From Actinobacteria bacterium UBA2272 (GTDB taxonomy: Bacteria > Actinomycetota > Coriobacteriia > Anaerosomatales > Anaerosomataceae), in NCBI GenBank assembly GCA_002347725.1, contig DDXA01000004.1:992001-1056000 (forward strand): DNA of 64,000 nucleotides, written 5' to 3'. Each line of letters opens with the position of its first letter. Position 1 is the stretch's first letter. Both the position numbers and the translations under genes were made by a program. This document shows, piece by piece, positions 1 to 8,878 of the stretch. A model generated the notes under the pieces. It did no database searches and had not been told where the DNA came from. It saw nothing but the letters and a program-made list of their open reading frames with translations.

Positions 1-501
1 CTCGATGGAGCGATGTGGCGGCGCGTCGTGGCATCACCCGAGCCGCACCAGATCTTCGAGATCGAGCCGATCAGGTGGCTCATCGAGCGCGGGGCGATCG
101 TGATCTGTACGGGTGGCGGCGGCATTCCAACGGCGTATGCGGATCCCGAGCGTCGCACCCTCATCGGTGTCGAAGCCGTGATCGATAAGGACCTCGCAAG
201 TGAGCTGCTCGCACGCAAGCTCGGCGCGAGCCTGTTCATCATGCTCACCGATGCCGAGGGCGTCTACGCCGGCTGGGGAACCCCTGACGAGCGGCTCCTC
301 GGGTGGGTGACACCCGGGGAGCTGGCGGCCCACGAGTTCGCGGCGGGTTCGATGGGGCCGAAGGTCGAGGCCGCCACGCGGTTCGTCGAGGCCACCGGCA
401 GCCGTGCGGCCATCGGCAGGCTAGAGGACCTCGCCGCGATCGTGGCCGGTGACGCCGGCACGAACGTCGTACGTGAGGTGCCGGCGGAGCGGGAAGCGTG
501 A
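1..501 (+). CDS. arcC: Carbamate kinase, 3' part (5' end outside window)
   Basis: The reading frame is open from base 1, so the gene begins upstream; about 166 C-terminal residues are visible. Carbamate kinase interconverts carbamoyl phosphate plus ADP with carbamate plus ATP, usually as the ATP-yielding last step of arginine or other ureide fermentation. The glycine-rich GGGGIP stretch, the GVEAVIDKD segment and LTDAEGVY followed by GSMGPK are the conserved blocks of the amino-acid-kinase fold in this family. The stop codon lies 4 bases before the start of the following glycosyltransferase gene, so the two could be co-transcribed, although no functional link is obvious. Family assignment is firm; which pathway it serves cannot be told because its upstream partners are outside the window. 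Confidence 0.9.
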   Translation, partial: LDGAMWRRVVASPEPHQIFEIEPIRWLIERGAIVICTGGGGIPTAYADPERRTLIGVEAVIDKDLASELLARKLGASLFIMLTDAEGVYAGWGTPDERLLGWVTPGELAAHEFAAGSMGPKVEAATRFVEATGSRAAIGRLEDLAAIVAGDAGTNVVREVPAEREA

Positions 502-505
502 CGGC

Positions 506-2428
506 GTGACGCCGGATGTCACCGTCATCATCGCGGCCTACAACGCGATGCCGTACGTGACCCGGTGCGTCACCTCGGTCTTCGAACAGTCGCTTGCGCC
601 GGAGCGCATCGAGATCATCGCGGTTGACGACGGATCGACCGATGGCACGGGCGAGGAGCTCGACCGGCTGGCCGCCTCCGTATCGAACATGACCGTCATC
701 CACCAGGAGAACTCCGGCACACCCGCCGGCCCTCGCAACATCGCGCTCGACCGGGCGCGCGCGCGATTCGTCTTCTTCCACGACGCGGACGACCATCTCG
801 GCGCCGAGGCACTCGAGCGCATGGTCGCGATGGCGGATGCCAACGGCACCGACGTCGTGCTCGGCCGAATCGTGGGTGACGGCGGCCGGCCGGCACCGCG
901 CTCGATGTTCACACACACGCGTCAGAGGACCGACGTGTTCGACTCGCGCGTGTGGTGGACGCTCGGACCGCAGAAGCTGTTCCGGCGCGAGTTCGTCGAG
1001 CGGCTCGGCCTTCGGTTCAAGACGCGCTTCCCGCAAGGCGAGGACATGCCGTTCGTGGGCGCGGCGTATCTGGCGGCCTCGGGCATCTCCATCCTGGCCG
1101 ACTACGACTGCATCTTCCTCACGTGGCGCGATGACGGACAGAACATCACCCTCACCCGGACCGGCCTGCCCGAGCGTCTGGCGATCGCCGGGGCCATGTT
1201 CGACCTCGTCGACGAGCGGGTGGAGCCGGGCGAACGTCGCGACCAGCTCATGCACCGCCACTTCGCGGTCGAGGTGGTCGACACCGTGGTGCCTCCCCTT
1301 GTCGCCGAGACCGATCCGGTGCGCCGTGATGAGGCCATGCGCCTGATCCGCTCGTGGATCGAGCGCTGGTACACGCCCGCGCTCGAGCGTCGCGTGCAGC
1401 CGCTGCACCGCCTGTACCTGTACCTCATTCGGGAGGATCGGATCGCCGAGCTTTCCGAGGTCTACCGGTGGGTAGCCGAGGGGGGCGAGCCCGAGACCGT
1501 GCTCGATGGCGATCGCGCCTACCGTGCCTATCCGTTCTTCCGGGATCCGGTCGCCGGCATTCCGGACGCATGCTTCGACACCACCGATCGCCTGCCGATC
1601 GAACACCAGCTCGAGGCTGTCGCCATCGATGGCAACCTGATCGGTGTCACGCTCCGGGCACGCTTCGGCATGCTCGGCGAGGAGAGCGCGCAGGCGCGCC
1701 TCGTCCTGCGCGAGCGTGCGACACGCCGGGAGTTCGTCACGCCCCTGTCGAGTACCGGCGACGTTGCCGTCTTCTCAGGTCGGATCGATCTGGCGACCAT
1801 TGCCGACGGGCACCCGATCGGCCGGGGACTCTGGGACCTGTTCGTGCAGCTCGAACTCAGCGGCATCGAGAAGCGAGCCCGCATCGGCAGACACCGCGCC
1901 GGGAGTGTGGACGACTCGCTGCGCCCCGGCTATCTGGCGATGCCCGGCGCCGAGACCATCGCCGTGCCGTACTTCACCGATCCTCACGACAACCTCACGT
2001 TCGACATCGGAGGCGTCTCCCGTCAGACGCCGCCTGCACTGTCGCTCGAGCGTGTCGCGTGGCGGGAGGGAGCCGTGGCGACGCTCGACATCATCGGACA
2101 CTGGAACGTCAGCGGTGTGCCTGCCGATGCCGTCCGCGCCGTGCTGATGGCCGCCGACGGTGCCACGCATGTCGTGCGTGGCGGCGAGTCGGACGCGTCT
2201 GGCGGCTTCTCGCTCGCAATCCCCCTGAAGACGGTTGCAACGGGCCAGCCGCTCGGCGAGGGTCTCTGGACGCTCGCGATCAGGATCGAGGCGCCGGGGC
2301 TCAGGCAGGGGGTCGTATCCGCCGGGGTGGAGGCTGGCTCGGTCACCATGCGCCGGGGGCTTCGGAAGGTGCCGGTCGGGCTGCAGGCCGACGGTGCCGG
2401 TGCCGCCATCGCCGTTGGACGTGCCTGA
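506..2428 (+). CDS. TarS-like family 2 glycosyltransferase (wall teichoic acid decoration)
   Basis: A 640-residue cytoplasmic protein. The first ~250 residues are a GT-A glycosyltransferase: start of fold at VTVIIAAYN, VDDGSTDGT, then NSGTPAGPRN and the metal-binding FFHDADDH (DxD). The order of motifs, the RSMF segment and the long C-terminal extension (~330-640) made of two beta-rich modules recall TarS, which adds sugar to poly(ribitol phosphate); the resemblance is by eye. The GTG start at 506 was chosen over an earlier ATG at 449 because the earlier residues are not GT-like and would overlap arcC; a GGAGCGGGA stretch precedes it. It faces the TagF-like gene tail to tail (9 bases apart). 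The rest of the locus carries CDP-ribitol-type genes, which supports a role in glycosylating a polyol-phosphate polymer. The sugar and linkage are unknown. Confidence 0.8.
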   Translation: MTPDVTVIIAAYNAMPYVTRCVTSVFEQSLAPERIEIIAVDDGSTDGTGEELDRLAASVSNMTVIHQENSGTPAGPRNIALDRARARFVFFHDADDHLGAEALERMVAMADANGTDVVLGRIVGDGGRPAPRSMFTHTRQRTDVFDSRVWWTLGPQKLFRREFVERLGLRFKTRFPQGEDMPFVGAAYLAASGISILADYDCIFLTWRDDGQNITLTRTGLPERLAIAGAMFDLVDERVEPGERRDQLMHRHFAVEVVDTVVPPLVAETDPVRRDEAMRLIRSWIERWYTPALERRVQPLHRLYLYLIREDRIAELSEVYRWVAEGGEPETVLDGDRAYRAYPFFRDPVAGIPDACFDTTDRLPIEHQLEAVAIDGNLIGVTLRARFGMLGEESAQARLVLRERATRREFVTPLSSTGDVAVFSGRIDLATIADGHPIGRGLWDLFVQLELSGIEKRARIGRHRAGSVDDSLRPGYLAMPGAETIAVPYFTDPHDNLTFDIGGVSRQTPPALSLERVAWREGAVATLDIIGHWNVSGVPADAVRAVLMAADGATHVVRGGESDASGGFSLAIPLKTVATGQPLGEGLWTLAIRIEAPGLRQGVVSAGVEAGSVTMRRGLRKVPVGLQADGAGAAIAVGRA

Positions 2429-2437
2429 TGGCGTCGG

Positions 2438-3595
2438 TCACCCCCGCGGGTGCAGTCCCGGGAGCACGATATCGCGCACGACCCGTTCGCTCGCGTGTCC
2501 GTCGGCCACATCGAACCACCGCTGGCGGAACGCACGGACCCGCCCGAGGTCGAACCGTCCGGCGGCTATGTGTCCGGCGAGTCCGGCGGTCGTCGTGAAG
2601 ATCGGTCCGGGTACGCCCGAGGCGTAGTCGAAGTAGAAGCCGCGCTCGCGTTCGTACGCCTCGTGGTCGGGAGCGAAGAACAGCATCGGCCGCTCGAGCA
2701 AAGAGAACTCGAAGATCGCGCTCGAGTAGTCGGTGACGAGCACGTCACTCGCGAGCATGAGCTCGTTGATGTCGGGGTGATCCGATACGTCGACGACGAA
2801 CTCCCGGAGATGTTCGGGTATGACCGCCGAGGTGGCCACGAACGGGTGGAGTCTCAGCAGCAGGACGCAGTCCGTGCCACATGCGCGGGCGAGCACCTCG
2901 AGATCGAGCGCATCGTGATAGCGAGCCTCGTGGACGGTGTCGCCCCTGAAGGTCGGCGCGTACAGCACGATGGTCTTGCCCTCCGGAAGGCGGTAGCGCT
3001 CCCGGACGCGGCGAGGGGCGCGGACGCGGCGGGCGGAGTCGAAGAACAGATCGGTCCGCGGTATCCCGGTCACGAAGAACCGCTCCTCGGGCTGTCCGAA
3101 AGCCTCCGCGTAGTGTGGGATGGCGTTGGTGGATGCGACCAGGCAGTGCGTGTAGTTGGTGTGTATCCTGACCTGCCGAAGCAGCGATGCGCTGGCGCCG
3201 AACGTCTTGCCCGCGACGCTGTACCCGACCTTCTTGAACGCGCCCGAGGCGTGCCACGTCTGCACGATCGTCGTGTCCGGCTTGGGGCGGACCGGATAGA
3301 GCGGGAAGTAGTAGTCGTCCACGATGAAGACCCGCGACGTGGCGAGGTAGTACTCGGCACGTATCGCGGCGGCGAGTGTTGCGAGCTTGCCCGCCAGCGT
3401 GCCGACCGAGCGGTGGAGCAGCACAATGGTATCGGTGCCGGGGGCCTGGCGGAGCAACTCGTCGTGTACCCACTTGAGGTTACCGCGGAGGCGTTCGGCG
3501 TGGTTGGACGCGAACACCGCGCGGTTCCGGACCGGCAGAGGCCTGAAAGCGAACCACGCGAGCCGCAGCACCCACTTCCTGAGGAAGACGATCAC
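2438..3595 (-). CDS. CDP-glycerol/CDP-ribitol phosphotransferase (TagB/TagF/TarL family), copy 1
   Basis: A 385-residue single-domain member of the CDP-glycerol glycerophosphotransferase family, which transfers glycerol phosphate or ribitol phosphate from the CDP-activated form onto a lipid-linked acceptor at the inner membrane face. Family hallmarks are visible: WHASGAFKKVG, TGIPRTDLFF, APTFRGD, LLLRLHPF and VTDYSSAIFEF. The hydrophobic/basic N-terminus (MIVFLRKWVLRLAWF) suggests peripheral membrane attachment. The ATG overlaps the stop of the upstream 550-residue paralogue by 4 bases, so they are translated together as the end of the TagG-TagH operon. Whether it is a primer enzyme (TagB/TarF type) or a polymerase cannot be decided from sequence alone. 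Confidence 0.85.
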   Translation of the reverse strand: MIVFLRKWVLRLAWFAFRPLPVRNRAVFASNHAERLRGNLKWVHDELLRQAPGTDTIVLLHRSVGTLAGKLATLAAAIRAEYYLATSRVFIVDDYYFPLYPVRPKPDTTIVQTWHASGAFKKVGYSVAGKTFGASASLLRQVRIHTNYTHCLVASTNAIPHYAEAFGQPEERFFVTGIPRTDLFFDSARRVRAPRRVRERYRLPEGKTIVLYAPTFRGDTVHEARYHDALDLEVLARACGTDCVLLLRLHPFVATSAVIPEHLREFVVDVSDHPDINELMLASDVLVTDYSSAIFEFSLLERPMLFFAPDHEAYERERGFYFDYASGVPGPIFTTTAGLAGHIAAGRFDLGRVRAFRQRWFDVADGHASERVVRDIVLPGLHPRG

Positions 3596-5244
3596 CGGCC
3601 GGCACGTCCCAAGATCAGATCGTCGATGATGCGGTCGGTCGCGTGTCCGTCGTGGTGTTCGAGGTGACGCTCGGCGAACGCGGCCACCTTCCCGGCCTCG
3701 AAATCCTGTGCCCGGATGGCGTCGAGCATCTCACCGAAAGTCCTCACGATCCGGCCGGGCACGAACTCCTCGTAGCCCTCGTAGAAGTCCCGGGTGCCGA
3801 TGTAGTCCTCGAGGTCGTAGGCGAAGAAGAGCATCGGCCGGTCGAGGGTGCAGTACTCGAAGACCAGTGAGGAGTAGTCGGTGATCACGAGGTCGGCGAT
3901 GAACAGCAGGTCGTTGACCTCGCGGATGGCGCTCGCCTCGATCAGACGGTCTGTCAGCCCGGCCGGGATCTCGAGCGGTTCGATCACGAAGGGGTGCATC
4001 TTGAAGACGACGACCGCGTCGCGCTCGACGGCCAGGTCGTAGAGCGCCTGAAGGTCGAGACGGTCGTGGTCGTAGTAGGCGTCTGACGGGCCCTTGCCCC
4101 GAAACGTCGGGGCGAACAGGACGACCTCGCGCCCACGTGTCTGGGGCAGCTGTTCCCGCATCCGCTCGGCGGTACGCTCCCGGTAGGCGGCGTCGAAGAA
4201 CACATCCATGCGCGGGATCCCCGTCGGCACGACACGCTTCTCATCGATGCCGAACGCCTCGGCATAGAACGGGACGTCGTGCCGGGAGCTCACGATCGCG
4301 TGCGTGTAGTTCTTGTGCACGCGTGAGAACGGATTCGGCCCGCCCGGCTTGCCGATCCGGCTGTAGCCGACGGTCTTGAACGCTCCGGAGGCGTGCCACA
4401 GCTGGATGATCGACACGTCGGGGTCGAACTCGACCTTGTACAGGGTCGGGTGATAGTCGTCGAGAAGGATGATGTCGGCGGCGGCAAGGTAGAAGGGGAG
4501 GCGGAGCTTGTCGGCGAGCGGCCGACGCGCGGTGGTCCTCTCCTTGAACAGATACCAGAACGTGTACTCGCCCTCGAAGCCGCGCTCGCGCATGCGATTG
4601 CGTACGTCGAGCAAGTTGCCCGATATCGTGGCGCGCGAGTCGGATGTAAACAAGATCCGCGTGCCCGTGCGCTTCACCAGCCGTTTGCATACGCGGTACG
4701 AGATCTTGAAGAGGAGCTCGCGCGTGCGCCGCAGGCGTCCCCTGATCCACGCGCCGAGGCGGGACGGAAGCGAGTCTCGTCCACCTGCCGGGCGGTTCTT
4801 GCGGTACGTGACCGCGAGCGCGAAGCTGCCCCCGGCCTGTTCGACGACCGGGAACAGCCAGTAGCGACCCCCTCGAACCGAGCGGACGCCGTCGTAGCCG
4901 TACGCGGGGATCGTCAGGTCAGGGCTCATGCGGACCGGAGCGACATCGCCCGCCGGGGTCACGACGCGGACGAGCCACGTGCCGGTGACGAGGGGGTCGC
5001 CGTCAAGGGCGAAGAACACGGCGACATCCAGTGTGAAGCGTGCGCCTGCGATCCGCACACCTTCCACTCGCGCGCGCCGCTCGCTGCGGGCCTCCTGCAG
5101 GTAGACGTCCGAGCCCGTGAGCGCTGCTGCGTCAGGCGTGTCACCGGAGCCGCTGGCGACCAGCGTCCCGTGCAGACGGAGGCGGGTGCGCTCCCACTCC
5201 AGTGCGTCGACGACGAGCGCGAACGCGGCCTCGGTCTCGGGCAT
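3592..5244 (-). CDS. CDP-glycerol/CDP-ribitol phosphotransferase with N-terminal beta domain, copy 2
   Basis: A 550-residue protein. Residues ~1-180 form a beta-rich domain with no enzyme motif; residues ~190-550 are a TagB/TagF/TarL-type phosphotransferase with LWHASGAFKTVGYS, GIPRMDVFFD, PTFRGKG, FKMHPF and ITDYSSLVFEY. The ATG at 5244 is preceded by AGGCGG at 7 bases spacing, a better ribosome site than the alternative ATGs at 5313 and 5304, which overlap the ABC ATPase gene. The gene lies 40 bases after the TagH-like gene and overlaps the next phosphotransferase by 4 bases. Two-domain architecture is common in poly(alditol-phosphate) polymerases, so this is the best candidate for the polymerase of the cluster; that is inference. 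Confidence 0.8.
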   Translation of the reverse strand: MPETEAAFALVVDALEWERTRLRLHGTLVASGSGDTPDAAALTGSDVYLQEARSERRARVEGVRIAGARFTLDVAVFFALDGDPLVTGTWLVRVVTPAGDVAPVRMSPDLTIPAYGYDGVRSVRGGRYWLFPVVEQAGGSFALAVTYRKNRPAGGRDSLPSRLGAWIRGRLRRTRELLFKISYRVCKRLVKRTGTRILFTSDSRATISGNLLDVRNRMRERGFEGEYTFWYLFKERTTARRPLADKLRLPFYLAAADIILLDDYHPTLYKVEFDPDVSIIQLWHASGAFKTVGYSRIGKPGGPNPFSRVHKNYTHAIVSSRHDVPFYAEAFGIDEKRVVPTGIPRMDVFFDAAYRERTAERMREQLPQTRGREVVLFAPTFRGKGPSDAYYDHDRLDLQALYDLAVERDAVVVFKMHPFVIEPLEIPAGLTDRLIEASAIREVNDLLFIADLVITDYSSLVFEYCTLDRPMLFFAYDLEDYIGTRDFYEGYEEFVPGRIVRTFGEMLDAIRAQDFEAGKVAAFAERHLEHHDGHATDRIIDDLILGRAGR

Positions 5245-5284
5245 CGGTTCACCGCCTGGCGCAAGCCGATGCCGGTCCGCATCG

Positions 5285-6496
5285 CTACTCGTTGGCGAAC
5301 TCATGTCCGACATAGGTGATCCCCGTTCCGAGATAGTCTTGCTGCTCGATGCGGAACGGCCGCTTGTTCGAGTAGCCGACGTAGAAGCCCGCGTCATTGT
5401 TCCACAACTCGCCCGACAGCAGGTACTCGCCTGCGAGCAGGTTGGGCGACTTGAGGCGAACGCGCAGATGGTGCGTGCCCGGCGAGGAGTCGACCGTGTT
5501 GGCGGGATTGCGCTTGTCGGCCATGTACACCTCGAGCTGTTCTGCATTGCGGATCGTGTAGCAGAACGTCAGCGCCTCGACCGGACGTTTCACCGTGTAG
5601 TCGAACTCGAAGACGATGTCCTCGCCGTAGCAGAACGTGGTTGTCGTGTCGCCGGCGGCATCACGCATCGCAAAGCCCGACACCTCGATGATGTCGCGCT
5701 TCTCCTGCGGTGTGTCGACGTCGTCGCTGTCGGCCCGTATTCGCTTCGTTCGCGCCCGCTCGGCACGAAGGAAGTCCTCGTAGGCCAGGACGACCGGTCC
5801 GAGCTCGCCCTGCTCGATGATGCGGCCACGGTCGATCCACACGCCGAGCGTACAGAACGCCTTGACCGTGAACAGCGAGTGGCTCACGAACAGGATCGTC
5901 TTGCCCTGGCGCCGGAACTCCTCCATCGCGTCGATGCACTTGAGCTTGAATACGTCGTCGCCGACGGCGAGGACTTCGTCCACGATGAGGATGTCGGGGT
6001 CGACGTTGACCGACACGGCAAAGCCGAGCCGGGACTTCATGCCGCTCGAGTACGTGCGCACGGGCTGTGTGATGTGCTCGCCGATGTCCGCGAACTCGAT
6101 GATCGCTTCCATTCGCTCGTCGATCTCGGTGCGCGCGATCCCCATCGATACCGCCTTCAGATACACGTTCTCCACGCCGGTGAGCTCGGGGTCGAACCCG
6201 GAGGTAAGCTCGAGCATGGCCGAGATGCGGCCCTCCACCTCGACCGTGCCGCTGGTGGCCGAGGTCACGCCGGTGATGATCTTGAGCAGCGTCGACTTGC
6301 CCGATCCGTTCTTCCCGACGATCGCGATGACCTCACCTCTCGGGAAGTCGAGCGTCACGTCGTCAAGTGCCGTGAACGCCCGTCCCGTCGGCGTGCGCCT
6401 GAACGCATCGAGTGCGCGGCCGAGTGATGAGTCGTAGATACGGTACGACTTCGTCAGGTTGCGTACACGGATGGCGTTTGGCGACGAGGCGGTCAT
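5285..6496 (-). CDS. tagH: Teichoic acid/polysaccharide export ABC transporter ATP-binding protein (TagH/Wzt type)
   Basis: A 403-residue ATPase. The nucleotide-binding domain (about residues 10-250) has Walker A GKNGSGKST, the TYSSGMKSRLGFA signature, Walker B ILIVDEVLAVGD and the FVSHS switch histidine. The GLFDPEL-like region (SGFDPELTGVENVYL) and YRIYDSS start are typical of the Wzt/TagH/RfbE subfamily that exports finished glycans. A C-terminal region of ~130 residues resembles the Wzt C-terminal beta-sandwich that can read the polymer end. The start codon directly abuts the stop of the permease gene, so the pair forms one transporter. It probably moves the teichoic-acid-like polymer made by neighbouring enzymes across the membrane. 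Confidence 0.92.
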   Translation of the reverse strand: MTASSPNAIRVRNLTKSYRIYDSSLGRALDAFRRTPTGRAFTALDDVTLDFPRGEVIAIVGKNGSGKSTLLKIITGVTSATSGTVEVEGRISAMLELTSGFDPELTGVENVYLKAVSMGIARTEIDERMEAIIEFADIGEHITQPVRTYSSGMKSRLGFAVSVNVDPDILIVDEVLAVGDDVFKLKCIDAMEEFRRQGKTILFVSHSLFTVKAFCTLGVWIDRGRIIEQGELGPVVLAYEDFLRAERARTKRIRADSDDVDTPQEKRDIIEVSGFAMRDAAGDTTTTFCYGEDIVFEFDYTVKRPVEALTFCYTIRNAEQLEVYMADKRNPANTVDSSPGTHHLRVRLKSPNLLAGEYLLSGELWNNDAGFYVGYSNKRPFRIEQQDYLGTGITYVGHEFANE

Positions 6497-7312
6497 CTAG
6501 AGCACATCCGCGAAGTCGGGCTGCAGGCGGTGGTAGAGGTAGCCGGCGATCAGCATCAGCAGGCCGGTCAGTCCCCAGAAGTACGCCGTGTAGCGAAGGC
6601 TGCCGAACAGCCAGTCAGGCCGCAGCAGGGCGTGGCGGTAGCCTTCGATGAGGTACGTAAGGGGGTTGGCCAGGATCGCCCACCTGAGCGTGCCGTGGAC
6701 GCTCGAGAACGGCCAGATGATCGGTGTCAACCAGAACATCACCCGTGTGAACGAGCGCACCATGTGACCGACGTCGGCGCTCACGGCTGACAGCGTCGAG
6801 ATGAAGATAGCGACGACCGACGAGAAGACGAGCGTCGCGAAAATGTAGTAGAGCAGCTGGAGGGTGTGGATGGTGAACCCGGGGCCGGCGAGCGCGAGTA
6901 TGAGGACCGACGGTATCAGGAGCATGAGGTGCGCGAAGAACAGTGCGAGCACCGTGAACACGGGAATGGTCGAGACGGGGAAGACCATCTTGGTCACGAG
7001 GTGACGGTGATCTCTGATCGCCGTGCCGCCGATGGTCAGCGCGTCGTTCAGGAAGAACCACGGGACGATCCCGGGGATGAGCCACAGGATGTACGGGACG
7101 CCCTCGATCGGCTTGCCGCCACGCAGCCCTACCGAGATTGCGAACCAGTAGACAGCGATGAAGACTGCGGGCCTGACGACCGCCCAACCTACGCCGAGCA
7201 ACGAGCCGCTGTAGCGCTTGGTGAGGTCGAAGCGCGCCATCGCGAGCGTTCGACGGACGTTGCTCGCGTTGTTCACCACGATCTCGCGAAGACCCCGCCA
7301 TGCAGCACCCAC
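6497..7312 (-). CDS. tagG: Teichoic acid/polysaccharide export ABC transporter permease (TagG/Wzm type)
   Basis: A 271-residue ABC-2 permease with about six predicted membrane helices and the family's RYSGSLLGVGWAVVRP and NPLTYLIEGYRHALL segments. It pairs with the ATPase encoded immediately downstream. The GTG start at 7312 was chosen because AAGGGGGG precedes it at about 5 bases; an in-frame ATG at 7399 exists but lies on top of a likely promoter -10 element (7389-7394, TACAAT on the minus strand), so translation from it is unlikely. Length fits the 260-280 residues usual for TagG/Wzm. First gene of the minus-strand export/polymerase operon. Confidence 0.9.
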   Translation of the reverse strand: MGAAWRGLREIVVNNASNVRRTLAMARFDLTKRYSGSLLGVGWAVVRPAVFIAVYWFAISVGLRGGKPIEGVPYILWLIPGIVPWFFLNDALTIGGTAIRDHRHLVTKMVFPVSTIPVFTVLALFFAHLMLLIPSVLILALAGPGFTIHTLQLLYYIFATLVFSSVVAIFISTLSAVSADVGHMVRSFTRVMFWLTPIIWPFSSVHGTLRWAILANPLTYLIEGYRHALLRPDWLFGSLRYTAYFWGLTGLLMLIAGYLYHRLQPDFADVL

Positions 7313-7361
7313 CGAACCCCCCTTCACCGTGCAGCATTCGCGCCGCTCGTCCGGCGCCTGA

Positions 7362-7394
7362 TTCGACAGACTCACGGTAACAGATACTATTGTA
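7362..7394. promoter_or_regulatory. Divergent promoter region of the teichoic-acid-type locus
   Basis: On the plus strand TTCGAC (7362-7367) is followed after 17 bases by TACTAT (7385-7390), which would start a transcript about 80 bases before the cytidylyltransferase gene. On the minus strand TACAAT (7394-7389) could serve as the -10 of the tagGH operon, with no clear -35. The two -10 elements overlap by two bases, so the promoters would compete. Based only on consensus matching. Confidence 0.45.
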
Positions 7395-7475
7395 GGCATC
7401 CTCGGACCGTGTCGCGGCGTTCGGGACTTCGATGATCAGGTGACGGCATCAGGTGCGGGCGGATGGAGTGAGCGT

Positions 7476-8165
7476 ATGAGACGCGGCTTGATGGTGTTGG
7501 CGGGCGGAGTCGGCGAGCGCATGGGCCGGCCGATGCCAAAGCAGTTCATCCTGCTCGCAGGTAAACCGATCATCGCGCACGTACTCGACCGCGTTCGGGA
7601 TCTCCCCGACATCACCAGGATCATCGTGTGTCCGCCCGAGCACGTGTCGCTGACCGAGGAACTCCTCGCGCACCGGAACCTCGCCGACCGCTTCACGTGT
7701 GTCGTAGGCGGCGCGACGCGCCAAGAGTCGGTCTACAACGGCCTCTCGTACTTCGAGGGCTACGACTCGGTCGTGATCCACGAGGCGGTTCGGCCGTTCG
7801 TGACGACAGCGGAGTTCCAGGCGCTCATCGACGATCCGGCCGAGAACGCTATCTATGGCTCGTCGATCCCGTTCACGGTGCTCGTCGGTCACGAGTATGT
7901 AGAGCAGACGCTCGACCGGTCGTCGCTCGTCAACGTGCAGTTGCCTCAGAAGTTCGATGTGGCGCGGCTCCGGGCCGCGCACGAGGCGGCGCGCGCCGAA
8001 GGCCGGGTGTTCACCGAAGACGCGAGCATGCTCCATCACTACGGGCAGGGCCGGGTGCGGATCCTCCCGGGTACGGCGAACAACATCAAGATCACGCAGC
8101 CGGTCGACCTGGTGCTCGGGGAGGCCATCTACAGCGAGTACGTCCTCGGGGGAGCGTCCGACTGA
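7476..8165 (+). CDS. IspD/TarI-family cytidylyltransferase, probably ribitol-5-phosphate cytidylyltransferase
   Basis: A 229-residue nucleotidyltransferase: VLAGGVGERMGRPMPKQF is the CTP-binding loop of the IspD/TarI family. Conserved later blocks include GGATRQESVYNGL, VIHEAVRPF and TEDASMLHHYG. IspD makes CDP-methylerythritol for isoprenoids; TarI makes CDP-ribitol for teichoic acid. The 1-base overlap (TGATG) with an SDR gene mirrors the Haemophilus Bcs1-type enzyme, where the same two domains are fused and make CDP-ribitol from ribulose 5-phosphate. Context therefore favours the TarI role. The ATG at 7476 has GGAG 7 bases upstream; an ATG at 7440 is possible but lacks a ribosome site. IspD remains the alternative. 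Confidence 0.8.
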   Translation: MRRGLMVLAGGVGERMGRPMPKQFILLAGKPIIAHVLDRVRDLPDITRIIVCPPEHVSLTEELLAHRNLADRFTCVVGGATRQESVYNGLSYFEGYDSVVIHEAVRPFVTTAEFQALIDDPAENAIYGSSIPFTVLVGHEYVEQTLDRSSLVNVQLPQKFDVARLRAAHEAARAEGRVFTEDASMLHHYGQGRVRILPGTANNIKITQPVDLVLGEAIYSEYVLGGASD

Positions 8166-8878
8166 TGAAGACCTGTATCATCACCGGCGCGAGCCAGGGG
8201 ATAGGGCGCGCCGCCGCCATACGCATGAGCCGGGATCCCGAAGTCGGCAATCTGGTTCTCATCGCGCGGAGCGAGGACGGCCTTGCGGCAACGCGCGACG
8301 CCATGGAGTCGGACGGCAAGCGCATCGAGCTCGTGGCGTTCGATCTGGCCGACCTCGACGCGGTCCCCGCGATGGTCAAACGAGTGAATGAGGAGTTTGG
8401 CTCCATCGACATGCTGCTCAACATCGCGGGTTACGCCGAGCCGGCTGCCTTGCTCGACACCACCACCGAGAACATCATGACGACGTTCCAGGTCAACGTG
8501 TTCGCGCTCATCGTGCTCACACGGGAGTGCGTGAAGTACATGCGGCACTCGGCATCGAAGATCCTGAACGTCGCATCCACAGCGGGTGTGACCTCCCGTC
8601 CGGGCTGGCTCGCCTACGCCGCATCGAAGGCCGCCGTGGTCTCGATCTCCAACACGCTCACCGACGAACTGGCCGAGTATGGCATCAAGGTGTACAGCAT
8701 CTCGCCGGGTCGCTGCGCCACCGAACTCAGGCGCAAGCTCGCTCCCGAGGAAGACCCGTCGACGATCATGCAGCCGGAGGATGTGGCTGAGGTCATCGCA
8801 ACGCTCATGCGTGACGATGAGACGTGTCTGGACGGACAGAACCTCATCGTCCGTCAGGCGCCGAAAGCTGGCCGATGA
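8165..8878 (+). CDS. Short-chain dehydrogenase, probable ribulose-5-phosphate reductase (TarJ role)
   Basis: A 237-residue classical SDR: cofactor loop TGASQGIG, NIAG motif, and the catalytic S...YxxxK as AYAASKAA, followed by SPGRCATEL. The gene overlaps the cytidylyltransferase by one base and the next phosphotransferase by four. In Gram-positive teichoic acid loci ribulose-5-phosphate reduction is usually done by TarJ, a zinc-type medium-chain enzyme; in Haemophilus capsule synthesis it is done by an SDR domain fused to the cytidylyltransferase. This stand-alone SDR would be the unfused version of the latter. The substrate is inferred from neighbours only; SDRs are broad and a nucleotide-sugar or other polyol substrate cannot be excluded. 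Confidence 0.75.
   Translation: MKTCIITGASQGIGRAAAIRMSRDPEVGNLVLIARSEDGLAATRDAMESDGKRIELVAFDLADLDAVPAMVKRVNEEFGSIDMLLNIAGYAEPAALLDTTTENIMTTFQVNVFALIVLTRECVKYMRHSASKILNVASTAGVTSRPGWLAYAASKAAVVSISNTLTDELAEYGIKVYSISPGRCATELRRKLAPEEDPSTIMQPEDVAEVIATLMRDDETCLDGQNLIVRQAPKAGR

Noticed and set aside
245..1606. Long minus-strand open frame opposite the carbamate kinase and glycosyltransferase genes
   Set aside because: Arg/His/Pro-rich product with no fold motifs, opposite strongly recognisable genes; a typical shadow in high-GC DNA.
4393..5319. Long plus-strand open frame over the phosphotransferase gene
   Set aside because: Complement of a gene with clear family motifs; no ribosome site or domain of its own.
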